Source of the DNA: Paramuribaculum sp.
GTDB taxonomy: Bacteria > Bacteroidota > Bacteroidia > Bacteroidales > Muribaculaceae
Reading direction: 5' to 3'
DNA: 15,001 nucleotides
NCBI GenBank assembly: GCA_009775605.1
Contig: VSPV01000057.1
Location: 1-15,001, forward strand
Position numbers and translations under genes: made by a program. Under the pieces are notes generated by a model. It worked only from the letters and a program-made list of their open reading frames with translations. It did not search any database and was not told the DNA's origin. Shown piece by piece: positions 1 through 5,724 of this stretch; the first letter of the stretch is position 1, and each line of letters starts with the position of its first letter.

Positions 1-70
1 TCAAAAATTAAACGAAAACATAGGTGTTGCATTTATAACTTGAATCCACCTTTTAATTCAACCAACGGGT

Positions 71-319
71 ATGATTTTATATGGTTCTGAAAATAAAGAC
101 AAACATTCTCTTAAAGACTTTGTTTTACGTTTTAGAAAAACATTGAAACGGCCGTCAAATATTACAATTATAGATGATATACGAGCGAAAGAGATTTTAT
201 TAAATTATAAACCTCGAAATGAAATGTCTCAATATGAAAAAGATATACAAGCTAATCATTGGATTGGATACTCTTCTTTTGATGCCCCAGAATTAGTAAT
301 GACATATCCCGATAAATAA
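71..319 (+). CDS. Unrecognised 82-aa protein, possibly a fragment
   Basis: I do not recognise this protein. It is AT-rich and lysine-rich (KDKHSLKDF, RFRKTLKRP near the start) and ends TYPDK before a TAA. It is the only plausible plus-strand gene in the left part of the window and its base composition is clearly lower in GC than the leftward genes that follow. The ATG at 71 has no convincing ribosome binding site. The same frame is open from the window edge to a TGA at 41-43, and frame 1 across 40-87 reads protein-like (NLNPPFNSTNGYDF). The ORF may therefore be the 3' part of a longer, frameshifted gene rather than an intact one. Low confidence that it is a complete functional gene. Confidence 0.35.
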   Translation: MILYGSENKDKHSLKDFVLRFRKTLKRPSNITIIDDIRAKEILLNYKPRNEMSQYEKDIQANHWIGYSSFDAPELVMTYPDK

Positions 320-377
320 TAAACTATCGGATATGGTATTTGTTGACATATTCTATTTTTAAGTCAGGATATTTTCA

Positions 378-464
378 TTATATATTGTAAATGTTTGCAA
401 GTATCTCCTTTTCAGTCTTGCTAAAGGAAATATTGTTTGCACGTTGGTATTCAATGTATTCCTT
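378..464 (-). pseudogene. In-frame continuation beyond the amber stop of the 115-aa gene
   Basis: Directly after the TAG that ends the 115-aa gene (465-467) the same frame stays open for 28 codons to a TAA at 378-380. The translation looks like real protein (KEYIEYQRANN, then KTEKEILANIYNI). No ATG starts it. It may be the original C-terminus cut off by a nonsense mutation, or it could be reached by stop readthrough. The rest of the space from 320 to 464 shows no other gene and no clear terminator. Confidence 0.4.
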
Positions 465-812
465 CTATTTCCGTTCTGTAATGGTTATCTGCGCTTTGGC
501 TGCGGACAACTTAGACAGGGCGGAATCAAATCCGGTGCTCAAGCCGGTTCGTTTGTCATAATAGGAAAAGTAAGGATGGATGTCCTCCTTGGGATGCAGG
601 CATTGTAACCGCGACACACGCCAGCGGACAATCCAACTGCGACGTTCATACAATTCACGTAGAAGGTCATATGTGTGCAGCACAATACGGTCGCGTGCCT
701 GAGTGCGGTACTCGATGGAAATATACACCCATTTTTCGATTTTAAGTTCTCGTTCCGCTTTCGCGTGTTCCCTGGCATACTCTATCCAGTCATCCATCCT
801 TTTCTGTGCCAT
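465..812 (-). CDS. Uncharacterised 115-aa protein, last gene of the leftward block
   Basis: I do not recognise the family. The protein is rich in charged and aromatic residues: a helical N-terminus (MAQKRMDDWIEYAREHAKAE), an arginine-rich middle (ERRSWIVRWRVSRL) and a C-terminus ending ITITERK. It has no signal peptide or membrane segment. The ATG (810-812) lies two bases after the TGA of the J-domain gene, so the two are probably translationally coupled and may work together. It is the only listed gene that ends in TAG, and the frame continues for 28 plausible codons, so the stop may be a recent nonsense mutation. The frame is preferred over a 79-aa overlapping ORF because of its codon pattern and its tight fit in the operon. 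Confidence 0.7.
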   Translation of the reverse strand: MAQKRMDDWIEYAREHAKAERELKIEKWVYISIEYRTQARDRIVLHTYDLLRELYERRSWIVRWRVSRLQCLHPKEDIHPYFSYYDKRTGLSTGFDSALSKLSAAKAQITITERK

Positions 813-814
813 AA

Positions 815-1843
815 TCAGTTTTGTTTAATTGCAGATTGTCTTGCCTGCCACATCTTGTGTGCAACGATGACTTCCTGCCGTTCCTGCTCCAGCAACGCTT
901 CCGTTTCGGGAGTATAGCCGAGAAAACGGATATAACCGCCGTTATACCCTGTAAGCTTGCATTGGATGCCGGCTTTCTCCAATTTGTCCATCCGTTTCTG
1001 CGCCAGTTTCGCACTTGAATAATCCTTCGGCCAAAAGTAATGCTCGCCATGTGAGCCGTAATGGTCTTCACCGAGTATCATTTCACCGGAATGCCTCCTG
1101 TGTTCGATAAAGTCAAAACGGGCTTTGCCCAATGCCTGTCTGATAGCCTTGTGCGCAGCCCCTTCCGGATGCTTGAACTCTTCAGGTCTGTCCTTCTCCT
1201 TGCAGGCAAGTTTTGGCAACTCCACTTTATACGGTTGTTTGTAGCTGCCTATTCCGAGAGTCAGGTAAAAATTGGTGTGGAAATAGTCCGTCATCGGGTC
1301 GCTGTCATCGAAGTTGTACGACATCACGAAATCGCAGACATTCAGCATCACCTCTTTCGCACGATCAGTCAAGGACTTGTCGGATGAGATATTGTAATGG
1401 TTGATATCATCATGAACCTTCCCGGATTCTTTGGTAAAAGCCTCGAAATCCGCTTTCATCAGCCGGATGTAGATGGAATGGTAGTTCTCACGTTTGACCG
1501 AGAATTTGTATCTCGGATAGGTCTCCTTGAGCCATGACCGTACCAGTTCCACGATTTCAGGGGCGTGCTGCCCCTTGTAATTGCGGCCTTTCCAACGGTA
1601 TTCGTTATACACGTACTCGGTGTATTCCTTTGCCGTGGCTCCCGAATAGTCGTGTTCATACCCGGTCGAAGTCGCGGAAACATCCGGTCTGTCCTTCCAG
1701 ACCTCAAAAAGCCTTTCAAACTCGGTGTTCACCTGTTGCATGATTGCAGTATCACCACCCTTGTCGGGATGGTGCTGCAATGCCAGACGGCGGTACTCCT
1801 TTTTCAAGTCCGCCAAAGAGTGTATGTTCTGAAAATAAGTCAT
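815..1843 (-). CDS. J-domain (DnaJ-like) protein, 342 aa
   Basis: The first 60 residues form a J domain: helix II (LADLKKEYRRLALQ), the invariant HPD at residues 25-27 followed by KGGD, then helix III (QQVNTEFERLFEVW). HPD is the motif by which J proteins stimulate the ATPase of Hsp70/DnaK, so this protein should recruit the host DnaK. It has no Gly/Phe-rich linker, no CxxCxGxG zinc repeats and no DnaJ C-terminal domain, so it is not housekeeping DnaJ. The remaining 280 residues are unrecognised; they include a charged part (HYGSHGEHYFWPKDY) and a helical C-terminus. What it directs DnaK to do (replication, transfer, folding of an element protein) is unknown. It lies 12 bases after the 69-aa gene and 2 bases before the 115-aa gene, in one operon. 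Confidence 0.85.
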   Translation of the reverse strand: MTYFQNIHSLADLKKEYRRLALQHHPDKGGDTAIMQQVNTEFERLFEVWKDRPDVSATSTGYEHDYSGATAKEYTEYVYNEYRWKGRNYKGQHAPEIVELVRSWLKETYPRYKFSVKRENYHSIYIRLMKADFEAFTKESGKVHDDINHYNISSDKSLTDRAKEVMLNVCDFVMSYNFDDSDPMTDYFHTNFYLTLGIGSYKQPYKVELPKLACKEKDRPEEFKHPEGAAHKAIRQALGKARFDFIEHRRHSGEMILGEDHYGSHGEHYFWPKDYSSAKLAQKRMDKLEKAGIQCKLTGYNGGYIRFLGYTPETEALLEQERQEVIVAHKMWQARQSAIKQN

Positions 1844-1855
1844 AGCTGTAAGTTT

Positions 1856-2065
1856 TTATGCCCCTGCGAGGCGGTTGATAAAATATTCCCTGTAGTCAAA
1901 GTCAAGACCGAGGTTGCTACACGCCATATCAATATCATCTTCCCTTAGATCGTCCAGTTCCTGCAACTCACGCAGGTCCCGGATTTCGGAGTCCAGATGC
2001 TCCTGTGCTTCTGCCTGGCCACAGTTGCATGAACTGCAAATCAGATTAATGATGTTTGTCTGCAT
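1856..2065 (-). CDS. Small acidic protein with a CSSCNCG motif, 69 aa
   Basis: Unrecognised small protein. Near the N-terminus it has a cysteine cluster, CSSCNCG, which could bind a metal, and a very acidic helical middle (EIRDLRELQELDDLREDDIDM). Roughly 16 of 69 residues are Asp/Glu against five Arg. The start overlaps the end of the 99-aa gene by 25 bases in another frame, and the J-domain gene starts 12 bases after its TAA, which supports a genuine operon member. Its function cannot be deduced; a small adaptor or a DNA-mimic role is possible but is only inference from charge. Confidence 0.65.
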   Translation of the reverse strand: MQTNIINLICSSCNCGQAEAQEHLDSEIRDLRELQELDDLREDDIDMACSNLGLDFDYREYFINRLAGA

Positions 2066-2340
2066 AATATTTGATTTTCAATGTTTATACTTTTGTTCCT
2101 GAAGCGTTGGCCGTCATAAATGGAGACGGCACGCTCCACCAATAACTTGCGATTGTTTTCCGACAGGGCGGCATAGAATCGTTCCGCCGCACCGAAGATA
2201 GAATCGTTGGCAAGAGAGTTCCATTTTTCCCAGAAATGTTTGCTCATTCCGCCGAATACGATTTCGCATTCCTCCTTGCTCCAGGCATTCCACATATAGT
2301 AAAAGAAACTGGAGACCGCGTTTTCTGCTGGATAGTTCAT
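2041..2340 (-). CDS. Uncharacterised 99-aa protein
   Basis: Unrecognised. It has an aromatic N-terminal half (SSFFYYMWNAWSKEECE, HFWEKWNSL) and a helical C-terminal half (AAERFYAALSENNRKLLVERAVSIY). There is no signal peptide or membrane span. Its ATG overlaps the TGA of the upstream 196-aa gene in the classic ATGA arrangement (2337-2340), which points to translational coupling and fixes the start. An overlapping 95-aa ORF at 2114-2401 in another frame is a shadow. Confidence 0.65.
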   Translation of the reverse strand: MNYPAENAVSSFFYYMWNAWSKEECEIVFGGMSKHFWEKWNSLANDSIFGAAERFYAALSENNRKLLVERAVSIYDGQRFRNKSINIENQILCRQTSLI

Positions 2341-2927
2341 GATTTTTCCGTTTGTGGTTCAACATCCTTTGTTTCTTCCAACTGGTGCCATACGGCATCA
2401 TACATCTCGTGAAGCCAGTCTATGTTCTTTGCGCCGAGTTCAAACGGGCTGTAACACTCCACCTCATCTCCGCTTTCCTTCTCTTCGGCAATGACGGTCA
2501 GGCTGTTGTCTGTGACCCGGAGTCCTGTCTCCTTGCACTCGTATGGATCTCCGTTCTTGTTGAACCATACCACCCAGACCGGATCATAATCCTCCTCTTC
2601 GGGAAACCGTATCGCGTTCATGGCATGGTCATGGAGCAACTGCCGTATCGCCCCGATGATGTCCTCCCGCAACTTCTCGATCCTGTCTTCAAACACCAGC
2701 TTGGGGGATTTCCCGCCTTTCTGCCTTACGGAGAGGATCTGCAAGTCCGGATGGCAGTCGAAGTCCCAGTCCGTCACCTCATCGTCATCGCGTGTCGTGT
2801 GGATGTTGCCGCCCAATACCAGCCCGCAGTCTTCCGATACCATTCTTTCCGCTTCTTCGCGGTCCTCCGCCGCCACTGTGTAGGTACCCTCGAAGATGTA
2901 CCTTACTTGTACATTGTACTTTGTCAT
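2337..2927 (-). CDS. Acidic 196-aa protein with a beta-rich N-terminal domain
   Basis: The N-terminus (YNVQVRYIFEGTYTVAAEDREEAE) has the beta-strand plus EEAE-helix pattern seen in small DpnD/PcfM-like domains of mobile elements, with a later DFDC/PDLQILSV strand. This is a resemblance judged by eye, not an assignment. The rest is unrecognised and includes VWVVWFNKNGDPYECKETG and WLHEMYDAVWHQLEE. By my count about 45 of 196 residues are Asp/Glu against about 22 Lys/Arg, so the protein is strongly acidic. It starts 38 bases after the 309-aa gene and overlaps the 99-aa gene by four bases. Cytoplasmic; role unknown. Confidence 0.7.
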   Translation of the reverse strand: MTKYNVQVRYIFEGTYTVAAEDREEAERMVSEDCGLVLGGNIHTTRDDDEVTDWDFDCHPDLQILSVRQKGGKSPKLVFEDRIEKLREDIIGAIRQLLHDHAMNAIRFPEEEDYDPVWVVWFNKNGDPYECKETGLRVTDNSLTVIAEEKESGDEVECYSPFELGAKNIDWLHEMYDAVWHQLEETKDVEPQTEKS

Positions 2928-2965
2928 AATCTTCTATTGTTTGATTGTTAACGATTTGATTCTTG

Positions 2966-3895
2966 TCAGGATACAATGCGTACCGCATCCCCGAAAAAGG
3001 AATTATCCACCCCATATACATGTTGGACTGAATAGTCATACTTGGATTTTTCGTCATCCAGTCGGAAACGGAAGCCGTTACAGCCCTTGACTTCCAACTT
3101 CAGGCGTATATCCTGTTTAAGTTCCATTTCAAGCAGGCTTCCGCCGCCGAATGTAGAACTGAACAGCCCGCAACAGTTGCCCTTCGGGATGATAACTTCA
3201 CTCAGCGAGAACTCTGCATTGTACAGTTCGTTCAAGTTCACACGTCCGATATAGACCAGCAGGTTCGCGCCGCAACAGGAATTTATCAACTCCTCGTAGA
3301 ACTGCTCGTATGAAACCTGCTCCTTGCCGTTCCGGCTTCTGCGGTTCGGGAAACGTCCGTATGTCTTGTAGCCGTGTTCCGTCAGGAGTCTCTTCACTCT
3401 CGCCGGATTGAGGTTCAGGCAGTCTACCATGTCCCCGAAGTAGGATTCCTCGTACCTGTAACCGCCCTGTGATTCAAACCAGTTGGAGTTGATGCAGTCG
3501 TAGTTGGAGAGCATCTCCACTCGGATGGGAATGTTGTCCGTGTGCCTTATCAGGTCCTTTATCACATCCGAGTCGTTGCGGCTGTAAACCTCGTCCCGGA
3601 TTTCATCCTCGTGCTCATCGAAGAAGGTATCCACATCCTCTTCACCGAAATCATTGAAAACTGTACATTCCTCTTTCAATTTGGCGATTATCTCACGGAC
3701 AGCCTCCCATTCGGCATCGCTGTACCACTCGTCCGCCTTTTCCCACAAATGTTCGGGGCTTTTGCTGTCAAGACATTTTTGAACCAGCCACCGATGGTTG
3801 TCAAGATTGTCATCATAATCCGTCCAAATCAGTGTATAGGACGGTTCCATCAGGGATTTGATGAAATCCAATGTCAATGTTTTCTGTTCATCCAT
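2966..3895 (-). CDS. Uncharacterised acidic 309-aa protein
   Basis: I do not recognise the family. The N-terminal half is very acidic (TDYDDNLDN, DFGEEDVDTFFDEHEDEIRDE). A central stretch resembles a basic, helix-turn-helix-sized segment (NPARVKRLLTEHGYKTYGRFPNRRSR), and the C-terminal half looks like beta structure with a double-cysteine pair (NSCCGAN and GNCCGLF). No signal peptide or membrane segment. A 92-base gap, unusually long for this operon, separates it from the 95-aa gene; it contains an inverted repeat. The product could be a regulator or an anti-host-defence protein, but nothing here decides that. Confidence 0.7.
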   Translation of the reverse strand: MDEQKTLTLDFIKSLMEPSYTLIWTDYDDNLDNHRWLVQKCLDSKSPEHLWEKADEWYSDAEWEAVREIIAKLKEECTVFNDFGEEDVDTFFDEHEDEIRDEVYSRNDSDVIKDLIRHTDNIPIRVEMLSNYDCINSNWFESQGGYRYEESYFGDMVDCLNLNPARVKRLLTEHGYKTYGRFPNRRSRNGKEQVSYEQFYEELINSCCGANLLVYIGRVNLNELYNAEFSLSEVIIPKGNCCGLFSSTFGGGSLLEMELKQDIRLKLEVKGCNGFRFRLDDEKSKYDYSVQHVYGVDNSFFGDAVRIVS

Positions 3896-3907
3896 TTCTG
3901 TTACCTG

Positions 3908-3935
3908 TGTACGGCAGGGTTTGTTTTCCCGTACA
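3908..3935. other. Inverted repeat in the leader of the 309-aa gene
   Basis: TGTACGG (3908-3914) and CCGTACA (3929-3935) form a 7-bp stem with a 14-base loop, ending 13 bases before the ATG of the 309-aa gene (3895). No U-run follows, so it does not look like a terminator. It could be an operator or affect translation of the gene. Confidence 0.35.
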
Positions 3936-3987
3936 TACCGTTATAAATGACAGAAGCGACCTTCCGGCCGCCTCCGTGTTCGTTTCA

Positions 3988-4275
3988 TTACCCATACAGT
4001 TCCTTTACTATCCCGTCATACTTGTCCTTTTCCATTTCCGTATTCCGGTTGAAGTGGAAATGCGCCGTGTACCGGTATCCAATCCTCGGCTCTCCTCCGC
4101 ACTGCTGTATCGCCAAGTCTATGTCCCAGTCAATATCACCTATGCCAAGTGATATGCTTGCGCCATATAGCAGGCACCGGGCAAGTTTCAACGCGGAATC
4201 TTTCTTGTCTTCCTTGCGGAGCCTGTCGAAAGCCATCATCGCAATCTGGCGGTTTGAAATCTTCATTATTTCCAT
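3988..4275 (-). CDS. Uncharacterised 95-aa protein
   Basis: Unrecognised. It has a basic helical N-terminus (MEIMKISNRQIAMMAFDRLRKEDKKDSALKL has this character, shown in part: FDRLRKEDKKDSA), a middle with GDIDWDIDLAIQQC, and an aromatic end (YRYTAHFHFNRN). The start at 4275 and an internal ATG at 4266 are both possible; the first is kept because it lies 18 bases after the 121-aa gene and gives the longer product. It belongs to the same leftward operon. Confidence 0.65.
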   Translation of the reverse strand: MEIMKISNRQIAMMAFDRLRKEDKKDSALKLARCLLYGASISLGIGDIDWDIDLAIQQCGGEPRIGYRYTAHFHFNRNTEMEKDKYDGIVKELYG

Positions 4276-4293
4276 ATGCTTTCACTTTTAGAG

Positions 4294-4659
4294 TCAGACA
4301 ATTCCGGCCAGTTGCTTGAATCGCGCAACTATTTCATCGCGTTTGCTTCGGGCAAGTTCTTTATATTTCCGACGGATGGCACAATTCTCCTCATAGGATT
4401 TGTTAAGTTCATGTTTGTATGAATCCATAACCAGTTCGGGATATTCGCAGAAAAGGGTCTTGAACGCTTTTTCCCATTTGCGTCCTTGCCATGCACCTTC
4501 TGCCACCAATGTTATGAATCCGAACATTTGTTCGTCCGTCCTGACATCCAAAGCATAGTAATAATCGGTTCTTGGCCACACGTTGTTGGAATGCTGCCAA
4601 GTTTCTATCTGCTTGGTTTTAGCATTGTATGCCATTCTTGTTATTATCTGGTGACTCAT
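4294..4659 (-). CDS. Uncharacterised 121-aa protein
   Basis: Unrecognised. The N-terminal half is beta-like and aromatic (QIETWQHSNNVWPRTDYYYAL, FGFITLVAEGAWQG), and the C-terminal half is a basic, probably helical segment (YKELARSKRDEIVARFKQLAG). The pattern suggests a small soluble protein with a helical tail. It begins 11 bases after the TAA of the 104-aa gene and ends 18 bases before the 95-aa gene, so it is an operon member. Confidence 0.65.
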   Translation of the reverse strand: MSHQIITRMAYNAKTKQIETWQHSNNVWPRTDYYYALDVRTDEQMFGFITLVAEGAWQGRKWEKAFKTLFCEYPELVMDSYKHELNKSYEENCAIRRKYKELARSKRDEIVARFKQLAGIV

Positions 4660-4670
4660 ATTGATATGTT

Positions 4671-4985
4671 TTAGTTCATTATCGTATTATCCCTTTCCCT
4701 GTCACGGCTTGCCAGCGTTCCGAAATGGATGCTGAATATGCGCTGTTTGAAACAGAGCGGCGAGTTGTACTCCATCCGTTGCCACAACGTGAAATGGTTG
4801 TCCGAGTAGGACCACCGGAAATGTCCTGACAGGGAACCGAAAGCGGGATTGGCATTCAGTCCGACGAGCATCCTGTTCACGTCCATGATGTTGTTCGCTG
4901 TCAGGATGATGTTCAGGATTTCCACGAAGGCCATCTGTACGAATCGGTCTGTCGGCAGGACCGGCCCGAGAAAATTGATATTCAT
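4671..4985 (-). CDS. Uncharacterised 104-aa protein, start set at 4985
   Basis: The open frame extends upstream to 5117, but that part overlaps the end of the 169-aa gene by more than 100 bases and reads like out-of-frame sequence (low complexity, TTRAYRATISSRAF). The ATG at 4983-4985 lies 13 bases after the TAA of the 169-aa gene and begins a natural-looking protein, MNINFLGPVLPTDRF. It continues with a hydrophobic helical segment (MAFVEILNIILTANNIMDV) and an aromatic beta-like part (SGHFRWSYSDNHFTLW). The family is not recognised. The hydrophobic stretch is probably a buried helix rather than a membrane anchor. Confidence 0.65.
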   Translation of the reverse strand: MNINFLGPVLPTDRFVQMAFVEILNIILTANNIMDVNRMLVGLNANPAFGSLSGHFRWSYSDNHFTLWQRMEYNSPLCFKQRIFSIHFGTLASRDRERDNTIMN

Positions 4986-4998
4986 AAGCGTGTTTTTT

Positions 4999-5508
4999 TT
5001 AGTCGTAATTGTCATCGAATATCTCGAAGCGGGGAATGCCCGGCTCGAAATAGTTGCCCGATATGCCCGGGTAGTACAGCAAACTATCATCCCCGCTGTC
5101 CGGGCAAGGTTCGTCATTTATATAGGTCGCGTTCCCGAAAAGTTCGATATAATGCGCCACCAGCAGGTGAGGGTCTTCCGTGCCGATGTCGTGCCCGTAA
5201 CGGTCACACCAGTCGAAGAAGCAATCCTTGTCGGGTTCCTCCAGTTGTTCCATCGCTTCCCTTATTTCAAAAAAGTTGGGACACAGCCATTCCCTGTTGA
5301 TGAGCGAGTCCGGAATGTCCTCCCATCTCGTGTACCTGTATTCCGGGGTTTCCTCTTCCGGAAACAGCTCGGAGCAGGTACACAGGAATTCCCCCATGTC
5401 GCCGAAGTCGGCCATTTGCAGCAGGCTGTCTTTTTCCTGCCTCGTGTCTATGAGATGCTGCGTGGTCACTGCCACTTCTGCCTGATTCAAGTCCATGATA
5501 TTTTTCAT
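4999..5508 (-). CDS. Very acidic 169-aa protein, first gene after structured element 1
   Basis: Unrecognised. By my count about 40 of 169 residues are Asp/Glu against about ten Lys/Arg, a net charge near -30, with acidic runs (LFPEEETPEY, DSGDDSLLYY, FEIFDDNYD at the end) and scattered cysteines (LCTCSEL, WCDRY). Such charge is typical of DNA-mimic proteins of mobile elements (ArdA, Ocr and similar anti-restriction proteins), but I see no motif that places it in any of those families. Its ATG lies 30 bases downstream of structured element 1, so it is the first gene of the small-gene block and the most likely direct target of any control by that element. An alternative ATG is at 5496. Confidence 0.7.
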   Translation of the reverse strand: MKNIMDLNQAEVAVTTQHLIDTRQEKDSLLQMADFGDMGEFLCTCSELFPEEETPEYRYTRWEDIPDSLINREWLCPNFFEIREAMEQLEEPDKDCFFDWCDRYGHDIGTEDPHLLVAHYIELFGNATYINDEPCPDSGDDSLLYYPGISGNYFEPGIPRFEIFDDNYD

Positions 5509-5538
5509 TACGGTTTATGATGCGGAACCGGGGATTTC

Positions 5539-5690
5539 ATTCCACAGGCGTATAAAGGTCCGCGCCCCGGCAGTGCAGGGTTTTTCGGGGAAATACCGGA
5601 GCCTCCGGCGAGGATGATTTGCCCGAAAACCGCCTGCGGCCTGACCTTGCTCTGCCGGAAAAGGGTGCGGGCTACCTTTGCCTGTGGAAT
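5539..5690 (-). other. Structured palindromic element, copy 1 (152 bases), candidate leader RNA
   Basis: The termini form a perfect 11-bp inverted repeat, ATTCCACAGGC (5539-5549) with GCCTGTGGAAT (5680-5690). Inside are further paired segments: AAAGGT (5554-5559) with ACCTTT (5674-5679), CCGGCAGtGCAgGGT (5567-5581) with 5644-5658 (13 of 15 paired), and TTTTCGGGgAAAT (5582-5594) with 5617-5629 (12 of 13). On the minus strand the top of the hairpin is CATCCTCGCCGGAGGC with a small GCC-GGA-GGC apical hairpin. It fills the gap between the methylase-helicase gene and the 169-aa gene. No U-run follows, so it is not a simple terminator. A 70-aa ORF (5508-5720) crosses it. It is homologous to copy 2 at 10646-10800. 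Confidence 0.7.
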
Positions 5691-5724
5691 GTAATCTGCG
5701 GTTCTCATAAGTTTCTCCATTGTT

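Noticed and set aside
2352..2951. 199-aa plus-strand ORF
   Set aside because: Antisense shadow of the 196-aa gene, with no promoter or natural neighbours.
4999..5508. ArdA anti-restriction protein
   Set aside because: Only the high acidity and context agree; I could not find ArdA sequence motifs.
4849..5520. 223-aa plus-strand ORF
   Set aside because: Antisense shadow of the 169-aa and 104-aa genes; those fit the operon spacing and have better composition.
5508..5720. 70-aa ORF across structured element 1
   Set aside because: It is explained by the palindromic element; the matching frame in copy 2 lacks a start and substitutions show no coding bias. Kept as a finding, not as a CDS.
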